In this document: piece after piece, positions 1 to 12,717 of the stretch
Layout: the number at the start of each line of letters is the position of its first letter
How positions within the stretch are numbered: the first letter of the stretch is position 1
Made by a program: the position numbers and the translations under genes
The notes under the pieces: model-generated
Databases searched by the model: none
Told to the model about the DNA's origin: nothing
What the model saw: only the letters and a program-made list of their open reading frames with translations
From: Phlyctochytrium arcticum
Taxonomy: Eukaryota; Chytridiomycota; Chytridiomycetes; Chytridiales; Chytridiaceae
Assembly (NCBI GenBank): GCA_025602905.1
Contig: JAHLKI010000019.1
Coordinates: 310,001-374,000, forward strand
DNA: 64,000 bases
Direction: 5' to 3'

Positions 1-207
1 GAAACGGACCCTTTTTACTATTCCGCTCTTCCTTTTGCAGTTTGTGACTGTTCAATCAGCTAGATCGTGAGTGATTGTAAATAAATGCTGGAGATTTTGG
101 AAAGTGTCGTCCCAAGAAACGGCGAACACGTCACGAACAATCTTGGGTTACCAAAAATCTTTTGCATACGGTAGATCACTGGCGACCTGAAGGACCCACT
201 GTACACC

Positions 208-1457
208 ATGCGAAGCGTATTCTCTTTGCTACCAATACTAGCGGCTCTCCAGTCTACCTGGCTCACAACGAATGTACAAGCGGCCCCACCACCAGACACT
301 TACGATTGCAAGAATCTGCAAGTACCCGTCGAAAAAGAGTTGAAACGGACCTATGATCTGTCGGCACTGGACAAGTATGGATCAATGCAACGTTGGCTCA
401 TGGAGAATCTATATCATGAATGCTGATGGGGGGTTTTTTGAATTTGATAGGGATTTTATCATTGAGACTAGTCCTGAGGGATATGATTATGCCAATTCTA
501 CATGGGTTGGCAACATTTGCAAAGGAATAAACACGGAGAGCCTTCTTCCGAAAGAGAAGGGTGAGCCGAGATATTACATCACTTGAAGGTTGTGGCGAAG
601 ACTCATCTGCCATATCCCCGGTTTAGAAAAATGTCCGGCCGGAACTTGGTTATGTTGGGTACGAGATAGATGATGCCCGAACAGACGCATCCCTCTAACA
701 CCGCAAACTTGAATCATACAGAGTTCAAGGTTCGGAAAGGGGAACGATCACCCGGTGAGAACCGGGAAATTAACGCGGATTCGATTTGGCAAATGTACTC
801 ACAAATTTGCGGCGTAGCCAAAACAACTTGCTAAGGAAGCCCCTGAACCAAAAGCACGGGGGAAAGATATCCTGGACCTGATATTCCCCAAAGTCAATGA
901 CACCGCCATTACTGTTTCTCTCATATGTGAAGTCGGGAAGGTATACATACTGTCCCCATCTCAAAAAAACTTGCGTGAAATGCGCAAGATCTCACCGCCT
1001 TCTTATAGTCAGGCGATCCAAAGGTGACCAAGGACACACCTTCACAACTCACCATCGAATGGACACACCCTGCAGCTTGCATGAAGCCGGTCAACTCGAC
1101 GCCCAAAGGCGGTAACGGCTCATCTACGTTTGGAATTTTTTGCTGGGTCGTCTTTGTCCTGTTTTGTGTTTATCTGGTCGTGGGAACTATGTACAGTTAC
1201 ATTGTACTGAGAAGTAAGAGATTGGGCTTTTTTTTAATTGTGGTGTGCGACCAACTGAGGTAACGCTTTTAGTACGAACATTCCCGGCCATGCTTCCAAA
1301 TTGGGATTTCTGGAGTACCCTGTTGGCCACAGTTTGGGTAATGCCTACGTCCTCACTGTATTCCAGTTATGGCCTGTTACTGACCAAGTCTCACGCGCAG
1401 GACTTTTTCGCGTCCTTGTATGAAAGGATTACCGGCCGTAACTACGTCCGTATCTAG
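208..1457 (+). CDS. Atg27 / mannose-6-phosphate-receptor-like type I membrane protein
   Basis: Seven exons join with consistent phase: 208-374, 451-560, 627-658, 722-754, 818-940, 1009-1213, 1273-1457, giving 284 residues (yeast Atg27 is about 270). A hydrophobic signal peptide (residues 1 to about 25) is followed by a lumenal domain with YDLSALDK, a Cys/Gly pattern (ICKGI, CPAGTWLC, SLICEVGK, HPAAC) typical of MRH/Atg27 domains, then one membrane span (FGIFCWVVFVLFCVYLVVG) and a cytosolic tail beginning PNWDFW, as in cation-dependent M6P receptors. Family members cycle between Golgi, endosome and vacuole; Atg27 supports Atg9 traffic in autophagy. The MRH-fold assignment rests on motif spacing. 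Whether it is Atg27 or another MRH sorting receptor cannot be decided here. It ends about 100 bases from the telomerase gene, tail to tail. Confidence 0.8.
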
Positions 1458-1560
1458 CGGCTTGATACAAAACACGAACATTCTGAAACATTGAGGAAAA
1501 AGGAGCGCTCTCCTTTGCGCGCTATATACATTTAGAGCTCTACCCATATTCATTGCTATT

Positions 1561-4500
1561 TTAAATGCAAGTAGCTTCTAGGCTGTCCGACGACGCGTTG
1601 AGGATGATTGGAAGTAACTGGTCGCGGGCGCTTTTCAGCCTTTTGGCGCCAAGTGCTTGGTTGAGTGATTGGAGTAGAAACGTGAATCGACTTTGCTTCC
1701 GTTTTAGGACGGAAGAGAAAGCGTAAAGACCCAGCCTGTGAGAATGAACGTTAGGACTCACACCCAAGATCAAATCCTCTGCGTGTTGTACCATTCAACG
1801 TGCTTCTCTGTGACCCCGCACTTGCAGCCATTGCCTCGGGCAATGGTTGACGTTACCCGACTCTGTACAAGGAAATACGTAAACTGAATTGCGTCCTGCA
1901 AGACTCCTAGTGCAGTTAGTGCGGTCAGTTATGGTGCACGACAAAACAATTTTAGCGGGATGAAATAGTCACCAATCAGAAACACATCATTCAGATTCAA
2001 AGGCAGATATCTCAGTTCCTTAATGTACGCGCAGAACTTGATAGCGCAATGGAGCATGTTGTGGTACAGGTTGACAAACACTACGGGTTGAGTATTGAGA
2101 TCGGCGTCCAGAAAAATGGCATGGCACTTGGGTTTCAAGAATCTTTCGGGAGAGTTTAGTACCGGCGTCGGCTTGGGGTTGTGGGATCGAACTCAACTGG
2201 AAGAGCTTATGGCGCAGTGCATTCCCGGGCCGATGGGTGTCTACCGTTAAAGTGTCGCGAATATCTGTAAATGATTTCCAAACAGCTGTTAGCAAATTGG
2301 TAATAACGTGGAGGGAGACTCGCACGTACATGTATTCGCGAATCTGGAGTAATCTGATTTGATACTCAGATCGTCGGTATTGATTAAAAGACCACACCAG
2401 CCAAAGTCTATTGTTCATGAATTAGCGAATTTGGCCATCAAGATGTGGGAACCAACACACATACCACGTTCGTTTTCGCGTAAACACGGTAATACGTTTC
2501 CGCCGACAGACATCGGGAAGTTTACCATCGTTTTGGCGGGGTTTACAAAACATCCATGCGAGGGATGCCCTACATCCTTGTAGATCAACAACATGCTCCT
2601 ACACTCGAAACAACAAATCTTAAGCTCACCTCCCAACATACTCGCCATGAAATCGGACGCACGTTTCTTGTCCGTTGTAATGTAGAGAAAGTCGTCTACA
2701 TATCGAAGCAGGAGACTGTCAGGACCTCGAAAATGAGACAGCGCTGTGGCTTCCAAATGGGCGTAAAAGAAACTGTAGCGGATCTCAATACGCCGCCAAT
2801 GGGTTGGTTGTGAGGTTGAGAATCGTACCTGCACAAGATTGTTGAAAGAACAGAGCCTTGGGGGATTCCTATCACTTGCTTATACATTCGCTTGCCCATC
2901 TACGTCGTACGTTAGATTGATGGGCAGAGCCATTCAGGGGCATCGGCCGTACCTTGATCAAATTGTTGCTCAAATGTGTCTCCAGTAACCGAAGAATAGC
3001 GTCCCGCTCTTCCATCGTATAAAGGACCTACACCTAATGCCTTAGCCGGAGCCGCATCAATGATATGATGGAAAATTATACTTGCCTGGTCAACAAATAT
3101 CGCGTTCCGCATTCCCAATGCCAGTTTCTCCACCACCTCCGTAAATTGGGGGTACTCATCTAGTGCCACGAATGGGTATAAATACAGTTCAAAATGAATT
3201 GCTAAGGGAAACTCACGAGATGGCCGAGCCTTGCGAAGAAATGATCTCTTCGGCCGTCCAGCACTGCAGTAACCTACCGAGTATTTGCTAACCATGTATT
3301 CTTCCTATCAACAGGTAAGTCACTCACAAACACCAACCATGCTCAGAGTCAGCCCACCTCACGAAGGGCACTTTTAACGATAGAGAGCAGCAAGGACTGA
3401 TCGATGGTATCGAAACTGTTGGTAACGTCGACTTTACAAAAGTAAAGTTTCTGTCTACAGGGCTCCGTTAATGTCTCCAAAATGGCAAGTATTGTCTGTC
3501 AGGAGTGGTGTGTACCTCGCTCCGCTGGTGTTCAAATTGGCAAGTCGCGACTTGTAGTCTTTGAACCTTGTATAAATGTCGTTCAAACCCAAGACCGAAG
3601 AACCAAATGCCTCTGGATCGCGAGACTATTCATATATAAGATGGTTGTGAAAACCCATTCAGTTGTCGCAGGATTTAAGATGCTAACCTTTTCAAAAGTA
3701 AGAACTTGGAATGCATTCTGCAAGATGGTGTTAATCGATACACTCATTTGTTTGTTTAATGGTGCATTGGCGGTAGTGGTAGTGGTCGCAGCGGATGTCT
3801 AAATGCGCAGTAACAGGTGATTTGTTAACCTGGTTGCGGCTGGGATTCCTCGGTAAAACCACCTACTGTTTTAAGAAAACGTCGTTTCAGATTGGTGATG
3901 ATGCGAAAACCCTGTTCTTTTGGCAACAGACGAATGTAAGAGTAGCCGAGGACGCGTTCCGTGGTTGTCGCTTCGCTGTCCTCTCCCTAGGACCTCGATG
4001 TTGGGTTTTCGCGATTTTCTAAGGTCTTTAAAAGGGCTTGATAATCACCTGAATGGGTCTGTAGATTGTTTGTCCTATATTCTCGGCCAACTTTGCCGTC
4101 AAGCTCCACCAGACGTCTTGTCGGAAATACAAGACTCTGTTGCGGTATGGGGCACTCTCAGTCGCGTAGAAATTCGTCTACGATCGCAAGTTAGGCACCA
4201 GTGGTGCGCATTTATCCTGAGAGCACTTTACTCGTAACAATGGTATGATCAATGAATCCATAAGCCAGTACATAAATTCCTTAAGTATTTCTTCACGTTT
4301 CTGCATGTCGGATAAGGGTATAGAGGTGCTCATGTCTCTACTAGGTGGCGCCAGCCAAGTGCAGTCGGTTATCTTGAAAAGGAATTGTTGGTTCATGCCT
4401 GTTGATAGCTTTAGATGGGCGTACCTTGAAGCCGAACAGCAGGCTTTGCAATGACATTGACTCATAACGTCTTAAATAGACGAATTGCGATACGGCTAAG

Positions 4501-6274
4501 GTGGTGGAAAATTACATTTGTGTTTAGTCAGTTGCTGACGCTGCCTTCGTACCTTGCATGAAGATTTTTTGATTTTGGACAGATCCAAAAAATGCGCGAG
4601 GGACTACCTTGCGAATTATAGCGTTGACAAACGCGATAACCTACAAGGTGACGTCTTGGAATAGCTCACGAAAGGGAAAAGCACAACCGCGCCATACATG
4701 ATGGGGTTTGGTATGGGATTGCAATGCCAGCCTGTTGACGTCGAATGGTTTGACCGGGTCCTTCGGAGAACGTTAGCCTCCAGCACATCCGCTGGCGGGT
4801 AAAGAATTTCGTACCGGCTTGGGGCAATAGTGGTCTAAAACCGCATTGAAATTCAATTTGCGATAATGTCCGATGAGTTTCGTAACAAGTGCCTTTGCGG
4901 TCTTAAGGCGCCATGGAGTCTTTCGGGATTTTCCCTAACAGAGTATAGTCTAGCTATCCTGTCTCAAAGTCATTGAGGTGAGTGACAATACCGGTTGGGT
5001 CATCTTCGCATTTCGTGATTGCGCATTTGATTCAGTATGATTGGAAGTATGGCCTTTCCTGTATTGCTTCGGAAAGATGATGGGGAGGAGTTGCGCAGTA
5101 ACCGCTTCTGGTGAGCTCTTCATATCCGTTAAAGCATCTAAACTTCGTGTGAGCTCTCTGCCGAAGAAGGTGGCCATTAAAATTGGCATACGTGTTTTAG
5201 GTAGTCCAAAATGAAACTTATTGCGAGAGCTGCGAATAGGTCTCGCATAAAAAATCTTGCGACGTGAGAATACAATCTCGGAAGGTCTACAAACATGAGT
5301 TTTTTGGAACTTCCCCAAATCATAAAAGGTAAACAATACCTCTTCGTGGATGCGCTTTGGTTGCAAGGTTGTTCCATCGCTGCAAATGATACCCCTCTAT
5401 GGATCATCTTTGGTTTTTTCATCTGTTGATCAGGAGCTTGGCCATCTTCAAGTGGTCGCTTCTTTGGAGTGATCTCTGAAGCGGGAAAATTGACGGGCAT
5501 ACTCTCCGTGATGGACCTCCCTGTACGGTCGGTCCAAGTCAGCTTCGTAGATTTTCTCATTACCAGCCTTACCGCTGAGCTGTAAATAACACCCTTCACC
5601 AATATCGGCAAATATTGAAGTATGGACGAGTAGATCGTCCATGGCCCTTGTGCCAATTCTGCAAGATATGACACTGTCAGCAAAGACCCCAGATGTCGGG
5701 ATAACCGGTTGACTTATGCGACAGGACCTTTCAAGCAGAATCTGCCATTTCGGGGCTTTCAGATAATTGGAAATTGTGTTTGGGTAATAGTTTTCCAAAG
5801 CCTGGGTCCCCACAACTTGATGTCCTCGCTGCATCCTTAACTGTTGGGTGATTAGCGAGCCTACATTAGGGGAAATCTCAGAAAGATTGCTTTACTCTGC
5901 GATATCCATATGCGAGGACATTGCCCTTGCCGCCATTATCATTCAAAATTCTTTCAATGGCTCTATTTACAATCTGAACAACAGCAGTCAAACGATGCAT
6001 ACAAGGACTAGAGGAGGCCGGATAGTGAGTATCCCACCTCATTTTGCTCAAACATGCGATCGCCCTGAGACGGCGGTAGTGGTTCTCTTGCTTCTGGACA
6101 GCGATACACCAACGTCTTTTCCAAAAATTCCCGATACTCGGGCAAGTCGCCCTCCCGCAGCGGTGTCCAAGATCCCTTACATATCTGTTCGAAATAAACC
6201 ACTAAACTACAAGCCGATGGATACAATCGTTTCAACAACGATGCAGGCTGATTGCTCTTCAAAACGTCTTGCAT
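1561..6274 (-). CDS. TERT: Telomerase reverse transcriptase (TERT), many exons
   Basis: The catalytic telomerase subunit is spread over more than 15 short exons. Reading the minus strand shows, in order: a TEN/GQ domain (LLKRLYPSACSL near 6240; ALENYYPNTISNYLK near 5790; MDDLLVHTSIF near 5640), a basic linker (KKRP), the CP motif (KIFYARPIRSSRNKFHFGLP near 5250), QFP (HYCPKPVRN near 4830), RBD segments (VVPRAFFGSVQN near 4590; EILKEFMYWLMDSLIIPLLR near 4280), the T motif (NFYATES near 4165), motif 1/2 (RLLPKEQGFRIITN near 3900), motif A (LYFCKVDVTNSFDTID near 3440), B' (IGIPQGSVLST near 2850), C (RYVDDF near 2700), D (NPAKTMVNFP near 2540), E (GWCGLL near 2390) and a thumb ending at 1561. Both catalytic Asp regions are present and I saw no disabling break. 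Start ATG 6274-6272. Exact borders of several exons are uncertain. Confidence 0.93.
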
Positions 6275-6593
6275 TGGGCCATTATTGATCGATCGAGGAT
6301 GCTGACAATCTTGAACCAGATCTTGGGATTCTTGGCCTGGAGGTCATAGATCGAGATTATGTTCACAGCCACAGGATGTCTGTGACTCATTCTTTGCCGA
6401 GCTTTGGGATTCGCTTTCGCTCAAAAAGTTTTGGAGAAAGGTTCAACGCCAACCAAAGTTTATGTCGAGAGTGCTTCTTCGATCAAGCACGCTTCTTTAT
6501 ACCTTTGCTCTCAAAAGAGCTCCTCAATCTCTCATCCCTTGCGCACGTAACTTGCGTTCCAGTGCGAACAACTTGACACCTCACAAACCAACC
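6275..6593. other. Divergent promoter gap, TERT / IleRS
   Basis: About 320 bases between divergently transcribed genes. I see no gene or repeat; a short plus-strand ORF here has no coding character. Confidence 0.5.
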
Positions 6594-9500
6594 ATGGGGA
6601 TCCCCGACAGTATGTTTATGCTGCGATCTTGAACTTTGCGGGATGCTAACCACTGACGCTTTCAGTCGCTGCAAAGCCCTCGTTCCCTGAGGAGGAAGAG
6701 CGTGTGTTGGCCTTCTGGAAGGAAATTGACGCTTTCCAAACATCCTTGAAGCTCGCAGAAGGTCGCAAACCATTCTCATTTTACGACGGACCACCCTTCG
6801 CCACCGGTCTTCCCCACTACGGACATTTGCTTGCAGGAGCTATCAAAGTAAGTTCCACTAGGTAATCGAGAGGATGGGGTTCTTAACTGCGTTAATTGCA
6901 GGACGTTGTAACCAGATATGCTGCGTCTACCGGACATTACGTTGAGCGAAGATTTGGATGGGACACACATGGTCTTCCTGTCGAGTATGAGATTGACAAG
7001 AAGTTAAACATTACCGGACCCGCGGATGTCATGGCCATGGGCATTGACAAATACAATGCCGAGTGCCGAGCCATTGTCATGAAGTACGCTGGAGAATGGG
7101 AAACGACAGTAACTCGTATGGGCCGATGGATCGACTTCCGGAATGACTACAAAACTTTGAATTTGCCTTTCATGGAGTCTGTTTGGTGGGTTTTTAAGCA
7201 GCTGTTCGACAAGGAGCAAGTATACCGCGGATTCAAGATTATGCCATACTCAACTGCTGTCAACACTCCTCTGTCCAACTTCGAAGCCAACTTGAACTAT
7301 AAAGACGTGATTGATCCCGCTGTGGTTGTTTCCTTCCCGCTTCTTTCGGACCCCGCAACCGCCTTTTTGGCATGGACAACCACGCCATGGACCTTGCCAA
7401 GTAACATGGCACTGTGTGTGCACCCTAACTTTGAATACGTCAAGATTAGGGACGAAGAGACTGGCGCTCAGTGGATTTTGCTTGAGAAGCGCTTAGATAT
7501 TTTGTACAAAGACCTGAAAAAGGCAAAGTTCACCATTCTTGACCGCTTTACTGGAGCAAGCATGAAGGGATGGGAGTATGAGCCTTTGTTCAACTACTTT
7601 GCTGATCGCAAAGGTACTGCCTTTAAGGTTATGACGGATCCCTACGTGACCGACGACAGTGGTACGGGTATTGTTCACTCATCCCCAGCCTTCGGTGAGG
7701 ACGATTTCCGCGTTTGCACCGCCCACGGCATCGTGACGGGCGAGGGTGATCTCCCCAACCCTGTGGACGCAACCGGCAAGTTTACAGCGGAAGTGACGGA
7801 TTACGCTGGTGTGTACATTAAGGAGGCAGACAAGCAGATTCAAAAAGATTTGAAGACAAAGGGTCGTCTCATCCGCCAGTCTCAAATATCGCATAGTTAT
7901 CCGTTCTGCTGGCGTTCAGACACGCCCTTGATCTATAAAGCCGTGCCGGGATGGTTCGTTCGCGTCTCAAATATCCAAGAGAAGTTGGTGGCGAACAACA
8001 GCCAAACCTACTGGGTGCCCGATTTTGTCAAAGAAAAGCGTTTCCACAACTGGTTGGAAAATGCACGCGACTGGAACATCTCTCGAAACCGATACTGGGG
8101 AACACCCATTCCATTGTGGGCCAGTGAGGATTACGAAGAGGTCATTGCCATCGGCTCAGTTGAAGAGTTGCGTGAGCTTTCCGGTTGTCAAGAGCTGACT
8201 GATATCCATCGTGATAAAATTGATCATATCACCATTCCTTCCAAGCAGGGCAAGGGTGTTCTCCGCCGTGTGCCAGAAGTGTTTGACTGTTGGTTCGAGA
8301 GTGGCAGCATGCCTTACGCTCAGCAACACTACCCATTCGAGAACAAGGATAAGTTTGAGAGAACCTTCCCCGCCGACTTCATTGCAGAAGGTGTTGACCA
8401 GACCCGAGGATGGTTCTACACCCTTATGGTATTGTCGACCCACCTTTTCGACTCGCCGCCGTTCAAAAACGTCATTGTAAATGGTTTGGTTCTGGCTTCC
8501 GACGGCAAGAAAATGTCTAAACGTCTCAAGAACTATCCCGACCCCAACGAGGTTATGCATGCGTATGGTGCTGACGTTCTTCGTCTGTACTTGGTCAATT
8601 CTCCTGCGGTGCGGGCTGAAAACTTGCGTTTCCGTGAAGAAGGCGTCAAAGAGCTGGTAGCCAAGGTGTTCTTGCCATGGTACAATGCCTATCGCTTCTT
8701 CTTTGCTCAACTGGCACTGTTGAAGAAGGTTAGTTACACATGTTTTTTTGTCTCTTTCATTGGAAAGCTCATTCTTCTTGTTTTGGTAGGAACACAATGT
8801 TGATTTTACGTACAACCCCAGTATGGATTTGAGCGGTGAACAGAATGTAATGGATCGATGGATTCTGGCATCTACTCAAACACTCATTGAATTCGTGCGA
8901 ACGGAAATGGCCGGTAAGATTGGTATACAATAAGAACGAGTCTACGTCCGTACTGATCTCATTTGCGCTGCAGCTTACCGTTTGTACACTGTTACCCCTC
9001 GTCTTCTCAACTTGATCGACGATCTCACAAATTGGTATGTTCGTTTCAACCGTAAGCGATTGAAGGGGGACAATGGACCGGCAGAAGCTGTACAAGCCTT
9101 GAATGTGCTCTTTGAAGTTCTTTTCAGTTTGGCCAAGATGATGGTATGTATGGAACTTGCTGACCAAGTAATAGCTTCGATTTAACATTTGCTCTGATTG
9201 CAGGCCCCCTTTACGCCATTCATCGTCGAGACCATGTACCAGAACCTCAAAACGTGCCTTCCTGCCACCAAGGAGGATACTCGCAGTATCCACTTCCTCC
9301 CCTTCCCAGAAGTGAAGAGCGAGTACTTCAACACCGACATTGAACGGGCCGTCGGACGTATGCAGACCGTGATTGAGTTGGGACGTTACATTCGTGACCA
9401 AAAGACCTTGCCCATGAAGACGCCGTTGCGCGAATTGATCATTGTGAATGGAGACGAAGAATTTCAGAAAGATGTTCGTGCTTTGGAGTCGTACATTGTA

Positions 9501-10164
9501 GAGGAGCTCAACGTGCGTACCATTACCATCACGGGAGACGAAGAAAAGTACGGCGTCAAGTACAAGCTGGTGCCCGACTGGAAGACTTTGGGTGGAAAGT
9601 TGAAGAAGGACTTACCCAAGGTGAAGAAAGCATTGGCCACCGTCTCGCAAGAAGAAATCAAGTCGTACGTCAAGACCAACAAAATTGATGTCGGCGGAGT
9701 GTCCCTTGGCGAAGGTGATTTGCAAGTTTTCCGATTCTTTGAAGAAAAGGCCAACACGTCGTACCACGCCCACGCCAACAATGACGTTCTGGCCATTTTG
9801 GACGTTTCCCAAGACCAGTCGCTTATTGATGAAGGGCAAGCCCGTGAAATCATCAACCGCGTACAGCGCGCACGAAAGGAAGCTGGTTTGCAACCCGTTG
9901 ATGAGGTTTTGTACTACTACCAGTTGACTACGGACCCCAACGATGAGCTCCTCAAGGTGCTCGATGGGCAACACGATTTCTTGGTGAAAGCTCTCAAGCA
10001 GAAGCTCGAGAAGGTCGAGACTAAGCCCGCTAACGGCAAAGTCTTATTTGAGAAGGAACAAGAGGTAACATCTTTTGTACATATTGTTTGGTCTAGTCCA
10101 CCTTACTAAGCAATCATTACAGGTCAACAACTCCAAATTTGTTCTTACATTGGTTCAAGCTTGA
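6594..10164 (+). CDS. ILS1: Cytosolic isoleucyl-tRNA synthetase
   Basis: Charges tRNA-Ile with isoleucine in the cytosol. Seven exons (6594-6609, 6666-6847, 6902-8728, 8790-8913, 8974-9143, 9204-10064, 10123-10164) give 1073 residues, essentially the length of yeast Ils1 (1072). The class I HIGH-type motif reads PHYGH (about residues 55-59) within [16 protein letters not shown]; the KMSKR loop is intact at about 603-607. The CP1 editing region ([13 protein letters not shown]) and a long C-terminal anticodon-binding region are present. The first exon encodes only five codons plus one base (ATGGGGATCCCCGACA), with the start codon in a CAACCATGG context. The last exon is 14 codons and ends with TGA at 10164. 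No organelle presequence is visible, so the cytosolic form is favoured. Long antisense ORFs over this gene are shadows. Confidence 0.97.
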
Positions 10165-10483
10165 AAGCAATTACAATCAACCGCTGTACCGACATTTTTC
10201 ATAGATTTTGCAATTTAGTCATATTCTTTTCATCAGTGACTCTTGGGTCGAACAGTCTCCTTTTCAGAGAATAACCCCCTCCATGTGTAACACCACATCT
10301 AATTGAAAGAGGCGTATCATTTAAATCATACTCGACATCTTTTTTCAGACACCAAGATTTGTGGCTGATGGAATGTATTCTGAAAACAGGAGGGGTTCTT
10401 GTGCAACCGCGTGCGAACAGCTGAGACGTGCTATTAGCACAAGAGGACTATATATGCATATGAGAGATCGAGATTTTGTGGAT

Positions 10484-11460
10484 CTATATCTTGTAAGTTG
10501 GAGCCTGCGTAGTGGAAAATTTGTCAGTGGGCATGCAGAAAAACAATCAGGGAGAGATGCAGCCTACCTGGGCCGATGTGTCATCTGGGTTGTTTGGGTC
10601 CGCGCCTAGCTGTACCCGCAAGCCATCCATAGGCCAGTCCTTTTCCGACTGCAAGTGAGAACCATTATTAGTTCTTGAATGATTCTAAGCGACAAAGAAG
10701 CTGCGTACCATCATCAAAATCTTCATGGGGTCCGACCAAGCCCAGTGAACTGCTACGCCCATACTGCCCAGAACTGCCATCCACTGCAAGAAGATCTTGA
10801 ATGTTGGCCACCAGTGCTGTTCGGGTCCAATTCCCCACTGGTCCATGAAGTTGTCGTGATCATAGAGAATTTCTCCGTAATTACGACGGCCCTGCTGATC
10901 CCAGTACTTGTAAGGGTCCTTAAGTTGGGACCATTGCGGTGTAATACGGGGGTATTCGCCAATGGGGGAAAGGGCATCATTGTCGAATGGAGACTCCCAC
11001 CAGTTGGGTGGGGAAGGCAGACCGGAGGCTTGAGCTGAAGGAGTCTTTTGGTCATATTCAGGGAACTTCAAAGGAGGGGCCAGAGGCCCAATTCCAGTGT
11101 AGGGCCGCGAGGGCGGGGTGTAGATGGGATGTTCGAAGGGAGTGTAAACGTCGGTGCTTTCGGCAGCAGCGGGGGTGGCCTGGTCTTTTGATTGTTCCCG
11201 ACTCCAGATTTCGTGGGCAACGGGTCGTAAGGTGTCTGGCTTGGCCTTCTCTACTCCCTTGTAATGACTAAATAAATGAGCATAGTAGCGCTATGTTAGT
11301 TCCTATCGCATCTCAAGGTGAGCATCATGGCAACTTACTCATATGCACGAGCGAATCGGGGGGCCGATAATCCCAGACTGACAGAGGTGGGCACACCTGT
11401 CGTCCGGGAAAGGATCCCTTGTCGGCTAGCAAGCAGAGTTCTTTGGAACACTGGGTTCAT
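10484..11460 (-). CDS. Mitochondrial complex I accessory subunit, NDUFB8-like
   Basis: Predicted subunit of NADH:ubiquinone oxidoreductase in the inner mitochondrial membrane. Four exons on the minus strand (11460-11339, 11267-10709, 10648-10568, 10504-10484) give 260 residues. The first exon is an Arg/Ser-rich presequence (MNPVFQRTLLASRQGILSR). The core has DPYKYWDQQGRRNYGEILYD, followed by one membrane span (MAVLGSMGVAVHWAW), matching the NDUFB8/ASHI family layout of a matrix arm, RRN(Y/F)xE motif and one TM helix. The C-terminus contains LGADPNNPDD and ends APTYKI. The last coding exon is only 21 bases. Assignment rests on motif recall rather than a search; the RRNYGE region is the strongest evidence. 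Confidence 0.8.
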
Positions 11461-11985
11461 ATTTGCAACTAGGATCTGATGAACAGACGTCTCGCGTCCA
11501 ACCTTCAACGTTGTGAAATCTATAAATTTCGTCGCTGCCTTCCTGCCTTCAACTCCCTACTAAGCTTCACGGGTGTGGCTTGTCCGTAACCGATGCACAG
11601 AAGTCTCGACCCAGTCTCGACCTGACACACTGAACAGAACTTGAGTAAAACTTTGTTAGCCGGGACACATTATTTGCCCTCAATGCCACGCCAACCGCCA
11701 TCATGGTCTCCTTTACTACCTGCATATGCTATTCGTTGATGTAAAAGGGCACCCTGGACTGCCTGGACGGCCATGAGTGACTATCATTAGCAGACCAGGC
11801 CGGCCATACATCACATCAGAATGAATGCAAATGAATATATGATAACATGTCAAGGAATCATAGAAAGATGAGAACAGACCGATAAAATGGCCGTTCCATT
11901 GATTTCCACGTGATAATCTCAACTCCTCTATAAAACCATTACCGAAATTTGTGATGTCCAACTACCAACAGTGTAAAACTAAAGA
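11461..11985. other. Divergent promoter gap, NDUFB8-like / small membrane protein
   Basis: 525 bases without a supported gene. Two GGCCAT-containing GC-rich patches lie near 11770 and 11803. A minus-strand 81-residue frame lacks coding features. Confidence 0.4.
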
Positions 11986-12561
11986 ATGCCGCGAGGACTG
12001 GGCACCGTCGCAGTTATCCTCTTATTGGCTGTTGCCATTGCCACGTAAGCCCCTATATCAATACATGGGATTTTCATCAAAATGATAAACATTTCTTCAT
12101 TAGAAACCCAGATGAAGGTATGGGAGCCGCCTTCTTTGTAAAGGAGTCCAGAAAATGATGATTCCGAAATACAGAGAGCTTTCGGATCTATATAGAAAAG
12201 GTAAGTCCTTACAATGTATACTTCCTTCTCAGGGCTCAACAGCATACATACATCCCAGCTGTTGAAGAAATCCGGATCATCATGGCTGTCCCGAAAACTC
12301 TTGTCCAATCTGACCACTGTCATGTATCACCGCAAGGACTACAAGTTCTGGAGTACCATTAGAGGTTTGGAGATCGCATTAGTGTATTAGGCCGAGCTAA
12401 TGTGATACATTATAGTCCCGGAAGAGAGAACCGTCTTTCTTGGGATTTTCGCGGTATGCGCTCAAAAATACTCATAAGCTCGAGCTGCTCGATCTAAATC
12501 CTCTCCTCAGCACTGGATCGCATTGCCAATGTGGGGTAGCCGCAAAATTGATGAGTTTTAG
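11986..12561 (+). CDS. Small 97-residue membrane or secreted protein, DUF4359-like (tentative)
   Basis: No long ORF marks this gene; it appears only when six short exons are joined in phase: 11986-12044, 12104-12117, 12175-12200, 12259-12364, 12416-12453, 12511-12561. The product starts with a hydrophobic segment (LGTVAVILLLAVAIAT), then NPDEESFRIYIEK, a basic middle (SGSSWLSRKLLSN), YKFWSTIRVPEERTVFLGIF, and ends HWIALPMWGSRKIDEF. Exon 2 is 14 bases and exon 3 is 26 bases. A leader followed by TNPxxxxF... recalls small proteins of the DUF4359 type, but I cannot confirm this. It is transcribed divergently from the NDUFB8-like gene. Smooth phase and protein-like composition across six exons support a real gene; the function is unknown. 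Confidence 0.6.
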
Positions 12562-12717
12562 AGATAATGTGCATCTGAGGAGAAATGACAATCACGGAAG
12601 GTAAAAGATGGATATATTTTCAAATGAAAGGAACAAAATAGTACAATGGGGCAAATAACACGCGCGTGAATCAATCTATAGAGAGAGCCGGTCGAGCAAA
12701 CAAACCTACGAGTAAAG

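Noticed and set aside
2415..2900. Reverse-transcriptase fragments suggesting a retrotransposon
   Set aside because: The VDD box is in a TERT-specific context, and T, CP, QFP and TEN motifs lie upstream in order; no endonuclease, RNase H or repeats are present.
5848..6288. 146-residue plus-strand ORF
   Set aside because: It lies antisense to TERT exons 1 and 2, which have clear family motifs.
8156..9401. Two antisense ORFs above 200 residues
   Set aside because: They are shadows of the isoleucyl-tRNA synthetase exons and show no motif.
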